Shown: one piece after another, positions 5,278-5,993 of the stretch | Layout: each line of letters opens with the position of its first letter | How positions within the stretch are numbered: position 1 is the stretch's first letter | Assembly (NCBI GenBank): GCA_026983935.1 | Contig: JALSTC010000845.1 | Location: forward strand, 1 to 5,993 | Direction of reading: 5' to 3' | Length of the DNA stretch: 5,993 nt | From: Ardenticatenia bacterium | GTDB lineage: Bacteria; Chloroflexota; Anaerolineae; Aggregatilineales; Ch27 | Notes under the pieces: model-generated | The model's input: only the letters and a program-made list of their open reading frames with translations | Told to the model about the DNA's origin: nothing | Database searches by the model: none | Translations under genes and position numbers: made by a program

Positions 5278-5993
5278 ATGGCGCTGACACTCTCCGCTCG
5301 TAACATCGTCAAGCATTACGGCGGCGTCATTGCCCTGAGCAACGGTAACCTGGATATCGAATCCGGGGAGGTCGTCGCGCTTGTCGGCGCAAACGGCAGC
5401 GGAAAGAGTACCCTCAGCAAAATCATTACAGGAGTGGTTGCCCCCAATGGGGGGCAACTCCTCCTTGATGGTCAGGAGGTGCAGTTTCCAAACCCGCAGG
5501 CCGCCAAAAAGCGCGGGATTTCTGCCGTGTATCAGGAACTGAGTCTGGTTCCAGATATGACCGTCGCCGAAAATATCTGGCTGGCGCACGAGCCACTGCG
5601 TGCGAATTTCAGCGTGAATCGGCGGGAGATGCATCGGCGCACCGAAGCGTTGCTGGCCCTGTTCGAGGATACCGTCTCCGACCGGATGCAGCCCGACACA
5701 CTGGTCACCGCCCTGCCCCCCGACGAGCGGCAGATTGTCGAAATCCTCAAGGCGTGGAGCAATGAGCCGCGCCTGATAATTCTCGACGAAGCGACGGCCA
5801 GTCTGGACAGCAGTCAGGTCAACCGCCTGTTTGAGCTGGTGCGACAGTGGAAGCAAAGCGGCACTGCCATCGTGATCATCACCCACCGCATGGATGAAAT
5901 CTTCCGGGTGGCCGATAAGGTTACCGTGCTGCGCAACGGCGAGTCGGTAGGCACGGTCAATATTGCCGACACAACAGAGCAGGAAGTGGTCGG
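5278..5993 (+). CDS. Sugar ABC transporter ATP-binding protein, RbsA/XylG/MglA type (partial, runs off the window)
   Basis: The first 238 codons are present and the frame is still open at the edge. Family members are about 500 residues with two fused nucleotide-binding domains, so only the first domain is seen. It has Walker A GANGSGKST (37-45), the Q-loop YQELSLVP with Gln86, Walker B RLIILDEATASLD (165-177) with Asp170 and catalytic Glu171, and the H-loop His203 in THRMDEI. The ABC signature is unusual: LPPDERQIVEI (146-156) where LSxGxxQ is normal, so the signature Ser and Gly are changed. The Walker B neighbour DEPT reads DEAT. The protein powers import by binding the cytoplasmic face of the permease. 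GGAG (5268-5271) lies 6 nt before the ATG, across the stop of the binding-protein gene, so the two are co-translated. No permease gene is inside the window. Confidence 0.93.
   Translation, partial: MALTLSARNIVKHYGGVIALSNGNLDIESGEVVALVGANGSGKSTLSKIITGVVAPNGGQLLLDGQEVQFPNPQAAKKRGISAVYQELSLVPDMTVAENIWLAHEPLRANFSVNRREMHRRTEALLALFEDTVSDRMQPDTLVTALPPDERQIVEILKAWSNEPRLIILDEATASLDSSQVNRLFELVRQWKQSGTAIVIITHRMDEIFRVADKVTVLRNGESVGTVNIADTTEQEVV
5431..5464 (+). repeat. Strong intragenic hairpin in the ATPase gene
   Basis: The arms GGAGTGGTTGCCCCC (5431-5445) and GGGGGCAACTCCTCC (5450-5464) form a 15-bp stem with one G-U pair and one mismatch around the loop AATG. It encodes GVVAPNGGQLLL, just after the Walker A helix. 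No T-tract follows, so it is not a simple terminator. It begins 154 nt into the gene. Confidence 0.6.

Noticed and set aside
4561..5886. A 441-codon minus-strand open frame antisense to the binding protein and ATPase
   Set aside because: It lies opposite two clearly recognised genes with intact motifs. Its own translation is rich in His, Arg, Gln and Gly with no domain pattern, as expected for a shadow of GC-rich codons.

Overview
This window looks like chromosomal DNA from a moderately GC-rich bacterium. The style of the sugar-binding protein, the Tat-exported L,D-transpeptidase and the TlpA/Lgt-like pairing suggest a member of the Chloroflexota, possibly Anaerolineae. That placement is an impression from protein style, not a proof. 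No RNA gene, insertion sequence, CRISPR array or phage gene is visible.

Left half (114-2524, minus strand): a tight three-gene cell-envelope operon. In transcription order it encodes a membrane-anchored TlpA/ResA-type thioredoxin (WCPPC), a polytopic membrane protein related to prolipoprotein diacylglyceryl transferase (Lgt) whose expected catalytic residues appear to be missing, and a Tat-exported YkuD L,D-transpeptidase. The first two genes are 3 nt apart and the last two overlap by 1 nt (TGATG), so translation is probably coupled. The transpeptidase has a single cysteine, its catalytic one. A thioredoxin that keeps that cysteine reduced would explain the grouping. The first 66 bases may be the 3' end of a convergent plus-strand gene.

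Middle (2525-2856): an AT-rich divergent control region. It holds a good minus-strand promoter for the thioredoxin operon, a GC-rich hairpin in that operon's leader, a 9-bp tandem repeat next to the thioredoxin start, and a cluster of TAAGT half-sites in front of the plus-strand regulator. The cluster includes the perfect 12-bp palindrome TAAGTGCACTTA, which is the best candidate operator.

Right half (2857-5993, plus strand): a sugar-uptake locus. A ROK-family repressor with an N-terminal winged helix is followed, after about 100 nt, by a periplasmic-binding-protein-type sugar-binding protein. Then, 3 nt later, comes the N-terminal half of a RbsA/XylG-type sugar ABC ATPase that runs off the window. 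The permease should lie beyond the right edge. The likely logic is that the ROK protein senses a sugar or sugar phosphate and controls itself and the transporter. The sugar cannot be named from sequence alone. Notable details are a changed ABC signature (LPPDERQ), a very strong hairpin inside the ATPase coding region, and an imperfect direct repeat upstream of the binding-protein gene.
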